64,000 nt of DNA from contig JAZNYQ010000039.1 in assembly GCA_045594545.1 (NCBI GenBank), positions 21,865 through 85,864 on the forward strand, in the 5' to 3' direction. This document shows positions 35,536 to 43,856 of the stretch, in pieces. Below the pieces are notes generated by a model that was not told where the DNA came from, ran no database searches, and saw nothing but the letters and a program-made list of their open reading frames with translations. Made by a program: the position numbers and the translations under genes. Every line of letters begins with the position of its first letter. Position 1 is the stretch's first letter. Origin of the DNA: CAKSHC01 sp045594545 (GTDB lineage Bacteria > Bacillota > Clostridia > Oscillospirales > UMGS1783).

Positions 35536-36095
35536 TTTCGTGATAATATCTTGATCAGGAGGATACCGATAAGGGCGGAAGCAAAGGATGTGACCCATAC
35601 GGGCAACAGAATATCGGCCGGCATAGCCGAGCCGGATGAGGCGCGCATACTGATAACGGTTGTGGGGATCAATTGAATAGAGGCGCCGTTGAGAACACAG
35701 AACACGGCCATAGCTGAGGTCGCTTTCCCCTCGGAACGTTTCCCCATACGACGCATAGCGGCAAGCCCCGCGGGAGTGGCCGCATTACCGATCCCGATCA
35801 TATTGGATACGATGTTGGTTGTCATATGCCCCAAGGTTTCTTCGTCCTTTTCATCCCGAAACAAAATACGCGTCACCGGTCGCAACCATTTGGATAGTAT
35901 TTTCAGCAAACCGGCCCGCTGTGCGACACGAAACAAGCCGCTCCAAAGCGTCATGGTACCGATCAAGCCGACACAAAGGGTTACGGCATCCTGTGCACCG
36001 CTCAAGGTTGCCGACAATAAGGCTTCGCCATTGCCGGAGATAACCGCTACAACACAGGATATCAGCATGAGAGCCAGCACAATATAGATAAGCAT
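35532..36095 (-). CDS. spmA: Spore maturation protein A
   Basis: A 187-residue membrane protein of the same Gate superfamily: SGNGEALLSATLSGAQDAVTLCVGLIG, NIVSNMIGIGNAATPAGLAAMRRMG and NGASIQLIPTTVISMRASSGSAMPADILLPVW. It pairs with spmB. In B. subtilis these genes follow dacB and precede rluB; here the dacB-like/rluB pair lies ~22 kb away. RBS TTGGAGG precedes ATG 36095. It is divergent from abrB. Confidence 0.94.
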   Translation of the reverse strand: MLIYIVLALMLISCVVAVISGNGEALLSATLSGAQDAVTLCVGLIGTMTLWSGLFRVAQRAGLLKILSKWLRPVTRILFRDEKDEETLGHMTTNIVSNMIGIGNAATPAGLAAMRRMGKRSEGKATSAMAVFCVLNGASIQLIPTTVISMRASSGSAMPADILLPVWVTSFASALIGILLIKILSRK

Positions 36096-36125
36096 CCCAA
36101 TTCCTCCAAAAAATGTAATTTCCTA

Positions 36126-36155
36126 TTGACGGAATTTGTCGAAATGTGATACAGT
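36126..36155 (+). promoter_or_regulatory. abrB promoter with embedded Spo0A box
   Basis: TTGACG, 18-nt spacer, TACAGT. Positions 36135-36143 read TTTGTCGAA, a full match to the 0A box TTTGTCRAA, placed between -35 and -10 where a bound repressor would block polymerase. Confidence 0.7.
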
Positions 36156-36178
36156 ATAGATAAAGGAAGGTGGAAATT

Positions 36179-36421
36179 ATGAAAGCAACCGGCATTGTCA
36201 GACAGGTCGATGAACTCGGTCGTATCGTATTGCCTATTGAATTGCGCAGAAAAATGGATATCAACATAAAAGATCCCCTTGAAATTTATGTAGACGATGA
36301 TGCAATCATTCTCAAAAAGTATCAAGCAGGATGTATATTTTGTGGTAACGCACAGGTGGTAAACTACAAAGGGAAAAATATTTGTCCCGACTGCATCAAA
36401 GAGATGTACGAACAGGTATAA
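36179..36421 (+). CDS. AbrB-family transition-state regulator with C-terminal zinc ribbon
   Basis: 80 residues. The swapped-hairpin AbrB DNA-binding domain is residues 1-48 (MKATGIVRQVDELGRIVLPIELRRKM). Instead of the AbrB C-terminal dimer domain it carries a CxxC-x13-CxxC ribbon (Cys 52, 55, 69, 72), common in clostridial homologues. It represses sporulation and stationary-phase genes in relatives. ATG 36179 has AAGGAAGG at spacing ~8; the GTG at 36170 is too close to that site. The promoter contains a Spo0A-type box, implying the conserved Spo0A-abrB loop. Confidence 0.9.
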   Translation: MKATGIVRQVDELGRIVLPIELRRKMDINIKDPLEIYVDDDAIILKKYQAGCIFCGNAQVVNYKGKNICPDCIKEMYEQV

Positions 36422-36455
36422 AAATAGCCGGAAAACAATGTTTTCCGGCTATTTT
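36421..36455. terminator. Bidirectional terminator between abrB and the flavin reductase gene
   Basis: A 16-bp stem AAAATAGCCGGAAAAC with a 3-nt loop; both faces end in T runs. It serves the two convergent genes. Confidence 0.92.
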
Positions 36456-37012
36456 TATAACGATAATCCATCGTGAAACGCTTGCCCGACCTTCTCGCCC
36501 ATACTCCAATAGGCATGGTTCATGGAATCATAGATGATGGGTTGTAATTTGGCAGGATCAACCTTGCCTTTTTCATTCAAAATACTTTCCTCTGCGCTGA
36601 CGTTGACGATCTCGCCAACCAATCGGCAGGTTTCTTTATCATAAGATTTGACCTTGCACTCCAGCGCCATCGGCAACTCTTCAAAAAGCGGCGCATCCAC
36701 AAACTCACTCTTTATGACATGCCAGCCGGTTTTCATCATTTTATCGGGATGATCCTGTCCCGATACGATACCGACATAATCACAAGCGATCCGAGTCGGT
36801 TCCGTCCCCATGCTTACCGTAAAGGCATTACGCTTTACAAGATTATCTGCCGTTTTATGGGTATCATCAATACAAATGGTGATCTCGGTTTCCTCGGTGA
36901 TCCCGCCCCATGCGGCGTTCATGGCATTGGGCGTGCCATCCTCGTTATAGGTGCCGATAATAAAGACCGGCTGAGGATACAGTTGCGGCTTAGCGCCGAA
37001 ATTTTTACGCAT
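36455..37012 (-). CDS. Flavin reductase-like FMN-binding protein
   Basis: 185 residues of the FMN-binding split-barrel family: QPVFIIGTYNEDGTPNAMNAAWGGI, ICIDDTHKTADNLVKRNAFTVSMG and PLFEELPMALECKV. Members reduce free flavins or act as flavoprotein electron carriers; the physiological partner is unknown. It is monocistronic, with an extended -10 promoter (TGG-TATACT at 37034-37042) and RBS AAGGAGGG. Confidence 0.85.
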   Translation of the reverse strand: MRKNFGAKPQLYPQPVFIIGTYNEDGTPNAMNAAWGGITEETEITICIDDTHKTADNLVKRNAFTVSMGTEPTRIACDYVGIVSGQDHPDKMMKTGWHVIKSEFVDAPLFEELPMALECKVKSYDKETCRLVGEIVNVSAEESILNEKGKVDPAKLQPIIYDSMNHAYWSMGEKVGQAFHDGLSL

Positions 37013-37033
37013 GATAAACCCTCCTTTTTAAGC

Positions 37034-37042
37034 AGTATACCA
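37034..37042 (-). promoter_or_regulatory. Extended -10 promoter of the flavin reductase gene
   Basis: TGGTATACT on the minus strand, ~22 nt ahead of the start codon; no good -35. Confidence 0.55.
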
Positions 37043-37070
37043 AAATATTTGATAAATGAAAAGATATTCT

Positions 37071-37098
37071 TTGTATTTTACGCAGGATATGCTATAAT
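37071..37098 (+). promoter_or_regulatory. Promoter of the TPR/DUF4037 operon
   Basis: TTGTAT, 16-nt spacer, TATAAT with an extended -10 TGC directly before TATAAT, ~22 nt ahead of the ATG. Confidence 0.7.
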
Positions 37099-37119
37099 TT
37101 TCTTAGAGGTGATACCACG

Positions 37120-37935
37120 ATGACTCTTTCTCCTGAAGATTATCAAGAGCCGGCTTGTCCGCTATGTATGGATACCGATCCGGTGCAACGAATTCCCGTT
37201 GCCCGTATCATTCAAAAATTAGATGCGTTCTTAAACCGCAACGATTACCCCTCAGCACTCAACCATCTGAATTACTGGGTGGATGAGGCGACTGCCGTTC
37301 ATGACGAGAACGGTCTGCTCTCCTTATACAATGAACGCATGGGGCTTTATCGCAAAATCAGCAAAAAGGAACAAGCCGTTGCCGACGCACAGGCGGCGCT
37401 TCTTCTTGTATCCAAATTAGACCTTGATAACAGCAAGACGGGCGGTACAACGCTTCTCAATGCGGCCACGGTATACAAGTCGTTCCAAATGGCAGAACAA
37501 GCGTTACCCCTATACGAAAAGGCTTTGGCTGTATTTGAACAAGTGCTCTCCCCTGCCGATTCTTTGTTTGGCGGGTTATATAACAACATGGGATTAGCTT
37601 TAGTGGATCTGAAACAGTATGATCGGGCCAATGAGTATTATAGCAAGGCGCTGAATATTATGGCTCACATTGAGAACGGTGCGCTTGAGCAGGCCATTAC
37701 CTATCTGAACATGGCTGACGCAACGGTGGCGCAATACGGATTTGAGGCGGCATCGGGCACGGTTGAGGATTATATTTTAAAAGCACAGGATCTGCTGGAA
37801 GACGAGACTTTGCCTCGTAACGGGTATTATGCTTTCGTGGCCGAGAAATGCGCGCCGTCTTTCCGCTATTACGGGCATTTCTTTTATGCCAAGCAATTGG
37901 AAGAACGGTCAAGGAGGATTTATGAAGGGGCTTGA
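37120..37935 (+). CDS. TPR-repeat protein paired with a DUF4037 gene
   Basis: 271 residues, soluble and all-helical. After a short N terminus with CPLCMDTD, helix pairs fit tetratricopeptide repeats: AVADAQAALLLVSKL, TTLLNAATVYKSFQMAEQALPLYEKALAVFEQVL, GLYNNMGLALVDLKQYDRANEYYSKALNIM and AITYLNMADATVAQYG. TPR arrays bind partner proteins. The GAGGTGAT site gives start 37120. Its last 14 nt overlap the DUF4037 gene, whose ribosome site lies inside this gene, so the two are translationally coupled and probably interact. Function unknown. Confidence 0.85.
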   Translation: MTLSPEDYQEPACPLCMDTDPVQRIPVARIIQKLDAFLNRNDYPSALNHLNYWVDEATAVHDENGLLSLYNERMGLYRKISKKEQAVADAQAALLLVSKLDLDNSKTGGTTLLNAATVYKSFQMAEQALPLYEKALAVFEQVLSPADSLFGGLYNNMGLALVDLKQYDRANEYYSKALNIMAHIENGALEQAITYLNMADATVAQYGFEAASGTVEDYILKAQDLLEDETLPRNGYYAFVAEKCAPSFRYYGHFFYAKQLEERSRRIYEGA

Positions 37936-38863
37936 GTTATCCCGTCAATACTACCGAACCTACGGCGCACCCATGATTCATGAGCAGTTCCCGCATCTGG
38001 AGTCCTTGATTGCGGTTGGTTTAGCGGGAAGCGGATCGGAGTGTTACGGGTTTGACGATATCATCTCGCAGGACCATGACTTTGAGCCCGGTTTTTGCCT
38101 GTTTCTTCCGGATGAGGAGGTAATCAGCCGTCAAGATGCCTTTGCCCTTGAGCGGGCGTATGACAAGTTACCCAAAGAATTTATGGGGGTTACACGGCTC
38201 AGACAGGCGCCGGTAGGCGGCAATCGGCACGGTGTGATCCGCATTGCGGATTTTTACCGCAACAAGATTGGGTTTGAGAATGGATTTTCCCGTTTATATG
38301 ATTGGTTTTCGGTTCCGGAATTTTCAATTGCCGAAGCGATCAACGGTGACGTGTTTCGGGATGATTACGGACAGTTTTCCCGCATTCGTCAATCGCTTAT
38401 GCAGATTCCCGAAGATGTGAGGAAAAAGAAGTTAGCCGGCGCATTGCTGATCATGGCACAGGCGGGACAATACAATTATTCGCGCTGTTTGGCACACGGA
38501 GAGAGCGGTGCGGCACAGTTAGCCATTCATGAATTTGTTAATCAAACCATGCGCACCATCTTCCTGTTAAATGGAAAATTTGCTCCGTTCTACAAGTGGT
38601 CATTCCGAGCCATGAAATCCCTTCCCCTGCTTGCCAACCATACGCAGGGGCTCGAATTTTTAATTTCGAGCGCCAACGATGCAGACACTTCCGCAAAGAA
38701 GACGGAGCGCATCGAAGCCATTGCCAAAGATGTGGTGGATGTTTTACACAGGCAAGGGCTTTCAACCTTATCCCACACCGATTTGGAAATGCAGGCATAT
38801 GAAGTGAATCGGACCATTTCTGACGGTAATTTACGGAACGAACATATTTTATTTGCATTATAA
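37922..38863 (+). CDS. DUF4037 protein, nucleotidyltransferase-like
   Basis: 313 residues. Residues 33-58 (GLAGSGSECYGFDDIISQDHDF) match a pol-beta-type nucleotidyltransferase loop: GSGS followed by paired acidic residues (D45/D46, D51, D53). The rest (~100-313) is helical and resembles the accessory region of aminoglycoside-type nucleotidyltransferases. This suggests transfer of a nucleotide to a small molecule, RNA or protein, but no substrate is known. Start 37922 has AAGGAGG; a longer in-frame reading runs back through the TPR gene and is rejected. It is cotranscribed with the TPR gene and ends at a terminator. Confidence 0.8.
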   Translation: MKGLELSRQYYRTYGAPMIHEQFPHLESLIAVGLAGSGSECYGFDDIISQDHDFEPGFCLFLPDEEVISRQDAFALERAYDKLPKEFMGVTRLRQAPVGGNRHGVIRIADFYRNKIGFENGFSRLYDWFSVPEFSIAEAINGDVFRDDYGQFSRIRQSLMQIPEDVRKKKLAGALLIMAQAGQYNYSRCLAHGESGAAQLAIHEFVNQTMRTIFLLNGKFAPFYKWSFRAMKSLPLLANHTQGLEFLISSANDADTSAKKTERIEAIAKDVVDVLHRQGLSTLSHTDLEMQAYEVNRTISDGNLRNEHILFAL

Positions 38864-38897
38864 AAGAAGCCGAAACGGAAATCCGTTTCGGCTTCTT
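38864..38897. terminator. Bidirectional terminator between DUF4037 and uraA
   Basis: A 16-bp stem AAGAAGCCGAAACGGA with a 2-nt loop, ending in T-rich sequence on both faces. Confidence 0.88.
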
Positions 38898-38907
38898 AAT
38901 TGTTTAA

Positions 38908-40293
38908 TTATTCTTTATCCTTGGGAATCTCAGCAGGGGCTTCCTTTTTGATGTTCAGGATCACATTCACAAGGATGCCCAGAATCAGAGCGCAGGCGAT
39001 CGAGGTGATGGTCACACCGCCGAAGGTCAGCGACAAGCCGCCGATACCGGCAATCAAAATAACCGACACTACGAATACGTTCTTGTTCTGCTCCAGATCC
39101 ACCTTCTGAACCATCTTCAAACCGGAAACGGCAATGAATCCATAGAGGGTCATGCAGACGCCGCCCATAACGCAGTTCGGGATGGTGCTCAAGAAAGCAA
39201 CGAAGGGAGAAACAAAGGAGATCAGAATGGTCATGATCGCAGCCGTCGTAATGGTGATAACCGAAGCATTACGGGTGATGGCTACACAACCAACCGACTC
39301 ACCGTAAGTGGTGTTCGGGCAACCGCCAAACAAAGCACCGGCCATTGAGCCAACACCATCGCCCAACAGTGTGCGGGAAAGCCCCGGCTCTTCGAGCAGG
39401 TTCTTCCCAATGATCGTAGAGAGGTTCTTATGGTCAGCAATATGCTCAGCAAAAACAACGAAAGCAACCGGAACATAGGCGGCAGCAATGGTACCGATAT
39501 AGGTCCATTCAAAGTCCTTCACGCCATCCATAGCCGTAACGAAGGTGAAGTCGGGCATGGAAACGAAGGTGCCGAAGGTAACGCCATCGGCAAAGAGAGC
39601 CTTAAATGCGCCGAAGTTAATGACTTTCAGAGCATCCACACCGGTAGCATCGCCAATGAGTGTGAAGATCAAAGCCACGACATAACCGGCCAAGATGCCG
39701 ATGATGAAGGGGATCAGTTTGGCCATTTTCTTGCCGTAATGCGAGCAGAGAATGACAACGAACAGGGTAACCAAAGCACAAACAAGTGCCACATAAGGCG
39801 AGCAGACCGAAGCGCCGTCGACCTGCAAGCCGCCCTTGAGCATATCGCCCACGGCATTGCCGGCCAAGGACAGACCGATAATAGCAACGGTAGGTCCGAT
39901 AACGACGGCGGGCATCAATTTCTCGATCCAAGCAACGCCGACAGCCTTAACGATAAGAGCGATGACCACATAGACCAGACCGGCAAAGACCGCGCCGATA
40001 ATCAGGCCGAGGTAACCCATGCCCATCGAGGTGGCGCCGGCAAAGGCGGCCAACATCGAGCCGATAAAGGCAAAGGACGAGCCGAGGAATACCGGGCTCT
40101 TAAAACGGGTAAACAACTGATAGATCAGGGTACCGACACCGGCGCCGAACAGGGCGGCCGATTGTGACATGCCGTTGCCGATGATCGCAGGAACCGCAAT
40201 GGTAGCCGCCATGATGGCGAGCACCTGCTGGAACGCAAAAACGATCAGCTGGCCGAATTTCGGCTTGTCATCCAGATTGTAGATGAGATTCAT
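38908..40293 (-). CDS. uraA: Uracil permease (NCS2 family)
   Basis: A 461-residue membrane protein with ~12-14 helices. The NCS2 segments are KFGQLIVFAFQQVLAIMAATIAVPAI at the start, SSFAFIGSMLA, VIGPTVAIIGLSLAGNAVGDML and the transport motif GGCPNTTYGESVGCVAITRN. It imports uracil by proton symport. It is downstream of pyrR in one operon, so uptake is under pyrimidine control. Annotators also label such genes uracil-xanthine permease; the pyrR link favours uracil. Confidence 0.92.
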   Translation of the reverse strand: MNLIYNLDDKPKFGQLIVFAFQQVLAIMAATIAVPAIIGNGMSQSAALFGAGVGTLIYQLFTRFKSPVFLGSSFAFIGSMLAAFAGATSMGMGYLGLIIGAVFAGLVYVVIALIVKAVGVAWIEKLMPAVVIGPTVAIIGLSLAGNAVGDMLKGGLQVDGASVCSPYVALVCALVTLFVVILCSHYGKKMAKLIPFIIGILAGYVVALIFTLIGDATGVDALKVINFGAFKALFADGVTFGTFVSMPDFTFVTAMDGVKDFEWTYIGTIAAAYVPVAFVVFAEHIADHKNLSTIIGKNLLEEPGLSRTLLGDGVGSMAGALFGGCPNTTYGESVGCVAITRNASVITITTAAIMTILISFVSPFVAFLSTIPNCVMGGVCMTLYGFIAVSGLKMVQKVDLEQNKNVFVVSVILIAGIGGLSLTFGGVTITSIACALILGILVNVILNIKKEAPAEIPKDKE

Positions 40294-40342
40294 TTTCTTC
40301 CTCCAATTTTATTTTCTTTATTAACACGGGATCGCTCCCGAA

Positions 40343-40876
40343 TTAACCGATTTGATACAGGCAAACGCCCGTTTCCTCGTCCACTCCCTCAATCATGACC
40401 GAAACCAATTCTTCATGCGAGGTGGGAATATTTTTCCCAACAAAATCGGGACGAATGGGCAATTCCCGATGCCCACGATCCACCAGTACAGCCAATTGAA
40501 TGGATTTGGGACGACCGTAATTGAACACGGCTTCAATCGCCGCACGTGCCGTGCGACCGGTATAGATCACATCATCGACAATGATCACGTTTTTATCTTC
40601 AATCGCACAGGGAAATTCGCTCGACTCGGTGATCGGCAGTTCTTCGGTCAGGTCATCCCGATAACGGGTAATATCAATATGCCCCATCGGCACATCAACC
40701 CCCTCAAACCGTTTCAGATTCTCCGCCAACATACCCGCCAATGGAATGCCTCTGCGCTTGATTCCCAACAGGCAAATATCCGATACGCCTCGATTTTTCT
40801 CGATAATCTCGTGGGTAATACGGGCCATGGAGCGACGAATGGCCGCTTCGTCCATAATCTTAGCCTTAAAATTCAT
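40343..40876 (-). CDS. pyrR: Pyr operon attenuation protein / uracil phosphoribosyltransferase PyrR
   Basis: 177 residues. MNFKAKIMDEAAIRRSMARITHEIIEKNRG (first 30 residues) is the family start, LLGIKRRGIPLAGML binds RNA/substrate, and the PRPP loop is VIIVDDVIYTGRTARAAIEAV. PyrR binds UMP/UTP and pyr leader RNA to promote termination. ATG 40876 with GGGGA upstream matches family length; an upstream extension would run through the leader hairpin. Its own leader contains an attenuator, so it regulates itself and uraA. Confidence 0.95.
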   Translation of the reverse strand: MNFKAKIMDEAAIRRSMARITHEIIEKNRGVSDICLLGIKRRGIPLAGMLAENLKRFEGVDVPMGHIDITRYRDDLTEELPITESSEFPCAIEDKNVIIVDDVIYTGRTARAAIEAVFNYGRPKSIQLAVLVDRGHRELPIRPDFVGKNIPTSHEELVSVMIEGVDEETGVCLYQIG

Positions 40877-40887
40877 GTAAATTCCCC

Positions 40888-40949
40888 TAAAAAAGGCTTG
40901 CCTACGGCAAGCCTCTACATAATTATATTCGCTGATGCAGAAACTTACC
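40888..40949 (-). promoter_or_regulatory. Transcription attenuator in the pyrR leader
   Basis: The terminator is AGGCTTGCC, a 3-nt loop, GGCAAGCCT, then TTTTTT, ending just before the ribosome site (40888-40914). An upstream segment GGTAAGTTTC (940-949) can form ten continuous pairs, including G-U, with GAGGCTTGCC (906-915), the terminator's own 5' arm. This gives exclusive antiterminator and terminator folds. AGAGGCTTGC resembles the core of PyrR-binding loops. It is inferred to be the PyrR target. Confidence 0.8.
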
Positions 40950-40984
40950 GGCATCGCTGTACCGCTTAAAACTTCATCATCAAT

Positions 40985-41013
40985 ATGATACCACCATCCC
41001 CGTGGCTTGTCAA
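40985..41013 (-). promoter_or_regulatory. Promoter of pyrR-uraA
   Basis: TTGACA, 17-nt spacer, TATCAT, giving a leader of ~100 nt. Confidence 0.88.
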
Positions 41014-41035
41014 TTATTTTATGAACAAATTATGA

Positions 41036-41064
41036 AAAAAAGCGACAGAAATCTGTCGCTTTTT
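41036..41064 (-). terminator. Terminator of galKT
   Basis: AAAAAGCGACAG, a 4-nt loop, CTGTCGCTTTTT, with T runs on both faces, 2 nt after the galT stop. Confidence 0.9.
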
Positions 41065-41065
41065 A

Positions 41066-42553
41066 TCATACTTTTGAAACAAATCGAAGGAAGGCTTGCT
41101 GCCCCTCTTGGTTCCGTTTAAAGACACCGGCATCTTCCAATACCTGCTCAAAGACATGGGCGATCTCCTCTTGGATCACCATATCAAAGGTATCAACGGT
41201 AAGATCGGTACGCCTTTCCATAACGTCTTGCATCCACACGGCATGAGAAGCCGTCTGCGGATGATCGGCAAAGGAATCGCCACTGATGTAAACCTGCTTT
41301 AGCATCTCCCACTCCTGACGAAGACGCGCCGGCAATACCGCTAAACCCTGTACTTCGATCAGACCGATATTCTCTTTCTTAATATGGTGCAAATTCGCAT
41401 GGGGATGGAATACGCCGAGCGGATGTTCCGGTGTAGTAATATTATTGCGCAATACCAGATCCAGTTCATACTGTCCCTCTCTCATGCGAGCAATGGGGGT
41501 AATGGTATTATGCGGCTCCCCATCGGTATGACTAAAGACAAATGCCGACTCGTCGGTATATTCCCGCCATGCCGCCAGAATTCGCGCCGCCAATTTTGAC
41601 AAGGCTTTGCGGTCATAGCTCTGCAGACGAATGACCGACATGGGCCATTTTACGATACCGGCCGTAACCTGCGGATAATCGGCAAACGTAAGCGACCGTT
41701 CCATCGGCGCTTTGGCCATAGGCAACTCGTGAATTCCACCCTGAAAATGCTCATGGGACAAGATACTGCCGCCCACAATGGGCAGATCGGCGTTAGATCC
41801 GACAAAATAATGAGGGAACAACCCTATAAAGTCAAACAACTTGTCAAAGACAGCCGCATCGATCCGCATCGGCTTATGCTCTTGATTCAAAACAATACAG
41901 TGTTCATCGTAGTAGACGTAGGGTGAATACTGCAATCCCCATGCTTCTTCATTTACGGTAATCGGAATGATCCGCAGATTCTGGCGAGCCTGTTGGGTGG
42001 CGCTGCCAACATACCCCACATTCTCCACACACAAGGCGCAAGCAGGGTAATTACTCGATGCCGTCTTCCCTGCCGCCGCAATATCACGCGGATCCTTTTC
42101 GGGTTTCGACAGGTTAATACTCAACTCCAAGGTTCCATACTGTGTTTGGGCATCCCAGCGAACATCACGAGCCACACGCTCGGTGCGAATATAATTGACG
42201 TCGCGGCAAAACCGATAAAACCAATCGGTTGCCTCTTTCGGAGATTGCTGATATAAATCATAAAATTTTCGGGAAATGTGCGATGGGCTCTCGGCCACCA
42301 AGCCCATCAGCAAAGAATCAAACCGATCGCGATTGCCTTGGGTATCGGAAATTCTTCCTAATCGAACCGCCTCATCACAAAGAAAATCCAACAAACCCTG
42401 GATGGACTTTCCTTGATAATCCCCAATGGCAGGCACTCCGCCATCCGGACAAAAGGCGCCATACAATACGTTTAAGCGATAGGTACGCTCGCTTGCCTCA
42501 ATCAGATCATGCGATATGGCATAATCGACCAAACGATCCAATGCTGTGGCCAT
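41066..42553 (-). CDS. galT: Galactose-1-phosphate uridylyltransferase, Firmicutes type (class II)
   Basis: 495 residues, the length of the Firmicutes GalT class (class I enzymes are ~350). The conserved parts are the N-terminal helical region ALDRLVDYAISHDLI, the histidine-rich ILSHEHFQGGIHELPMAKAPME, and FHPHANLHHIKKENIGLIEVQGLAVLPARL. It transfers UMP between UDP-glucose and galactose-1-phosphate in the Leloir pathway. The start overlaps the galK stop by one base (TGATG). galE and a galactose transporter are not in the window. Confidence 0.93.
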   Translation of the reverse strand: MATALDRLVDYAISHDLIEASERTYRLNVLYGAFCPDGGVPAIGDYQGKSIQGLLDFLCDEAVRLGRISDTQGNRDRFDSLLMGLVAESPSHISRKFYDLYQQSPKEATDWFYRFCRDVNYIRTERVARDVRWDAQTQYGTLELSINLSKPEKDPRDIAAAGKTASSNYPACALCVENVGYVGSATQQARQNLRIIPITVNEEAWGLQYSPYVYYDEHCIVLNQEHKPMRIDAAVFDKLFDFIGLFPHYFVGSNADLPIVGGSILSHEHFQGGIHELPMAKAPMERSLTFADYPQVTAGIVKWPMSVIRLQSYDRKALSKLAARILAAWREYTDESAFVFSHTDGEPHNTITPIARMREGQYELDLVLRNNITTPEHPLGVFHPHANLHHIKKENIGLIEVQGLAVLPARLRQEWEMLKQVYISGDSFADHPQTASHAVWMQDVMERRTDLTVDTFDMVIQEEIAHVFEQVLEDAGVFKRNQEGQQAFLRFVSKV

Positions 42554-43722
42554 CAGTCCACAACCTCCATCGGGCCGTTTCCGACCGATGCAATATAGAA
42601 GGCGGCGGTAAGCCCCGTTTCTTTATTATAAAGATCGGCCACATACTTCTTCACCGCTTCGGTATACTTGGCATCGACCAAGGCAACGGCACATCCACCA
42701 AAGCCTGCCCCTGTCATGCGGGCACCGATAACACCTTCGCACTCCCACGCATGGTGAACCAGACTATCCAGTTCCTTACCGGTAACCTCATAGTCTTTCT
42801 CCAGCGATTTATGGGAAGCATTCATTAAAAGACCGAATTCTTTCAGGTCGTTATTCTCCAAGGCTTTTACGGCACGCTGGGTACGACCGTCCTCGGTAAT
42901 CGCATGACGGGCACGACGGTAGATGACTTCGGGCATATCCGCCTTCGCCTTTTCCAGCATCTCTTCGCTGGCATCGCAAAGGGTTTCGGTCTCGCCGTAT
43001 TGGCGCAGGATTTCCAGAGCCTGCGTACATTCTTTCACACGATCATTATATTTCGAATCCTTAAGACCACGCTTCTTGCGGGTATCCATAATCAGAATAT
43101 CGCACCCATCCAGAGAAAGAGGGGCATACTGATAATCCAAAGAAGCCGTATTGAGATAAATGGCGCAACCTTCTTTACCCATGGCAACAGCAAACTGATC
43201 CATAATACCGCAGTTCATCCCAACATAGCCGTTCTCCGCCTTTTGACCGAGAATGGCAATATAGTCATTACTCATGGGAATATCGAAGATCTTACCCAGA
43301 GCATAACCGGTAACCACTTCCAAAGATGCCGAGGAAGAAAGACCGGAGCCGTTGGGAATATTGCCATAGACCCACATATCAAAGCCGAAAGGAATTTCCT
43401 TTCCTTCCTGAGCCATAGCCCAGATGACGCCGCAAGGATAGGCCGTCCATGTGCGGTTGCTGCGGGGCGCTAACGAATCCAAAGACAATTCATAGATGCC
43501 CGACTCGGTAAAGTTCTCAGAGAAAAAGCGCAGTTTGCGATCGGCACGTTTACGAATGGCTACATATGTACCCATAGAAAGGGCACACGGGAAAACATGG
43601 CCGCCGTTATAATCGGTATGTTCTCCAATCAAATTGACACGACCGGGCGCAAAAAAGACCTGTACTCCATTAGCATCACCAAAGGATTTGGCGAAACCGC
43701 TTAAACATTGTGCTTGATTCAT
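42553..43722 (-). CDS. galK: Galactokinase
   Basis: 389-residue GHMP kinase: FAPGRVNLIGEHTDYNGGHVFPCAL (galactose-binding signature), the ATP loop in NGSGLSSSASLEVVTGY, CGIMDQFAVAMGKEG, and MTGAGFGGCAVALV near the end. It phosphorylates galactose at C1. ATG 43722 has AGGAGG at spacing ~8. It is divergent from an AraC-type regulator across a 134-nt intergenic region, suggesting local inducible control. Confidence 0.95.
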   Translation of the reverse strand: MNQAQCLSGFAKSFGDANGVQVFFAPGRVNLIGEHTDYNGGHVFPCALSMGTYVAIRKRADRKLRFFSENFTESGIYELSLDSLAPRSNRTWTAYPCGVIWAMAQEGKEIPFGFDMWVYGNIPNGSGLSSSASLEVVTGYALGKIFDIPMSNDYIAILGQKAENGYVGMNCGIMDQFAVAMGKEGCAIYLNTASLDYQYAPLSLDGCDILIMDTRKKRGLKDSKYNDRVKECTQALEILRQYGETETLCDASEEMLEKAKADMPEVIYRRARHAITEDGRTQRAVKALENNDLKEFGLLMNASHKSLEKDYEVTGKELDSLVHHAWECEGVIGARMTGAGFGGCAVALVDAKYTEAVKKYVADLYNKETGLTAAFYIASVGNGPMEVVD

Positions 43723-43805
43723 AAAAAGCACCTCCTCTTATTTGTAGTTTACCCGATTTCCTCACAGCGCGCAAGTACACATCGTGTTTGTCACATGGAT
43801 TTTTG

Positions 43806-43835
43806 TTGACTTTTTAGCCGCAGGTAGTATATAAT
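43806..43835 (+). promoter_or_regulatory. Promoter of the AraC-family gene
   Basis: TTGACT, 18-nt spacer, TATAAT, ~21 nt ahead of the ATG. The divergent galK side has only a poor candidate (TTGCGC-17-TAAACT), which fits a need for activation. Confidence 0.75.
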
Positions 43836-43856
43836 GCCAAATAGGGTGGTGAGTCG

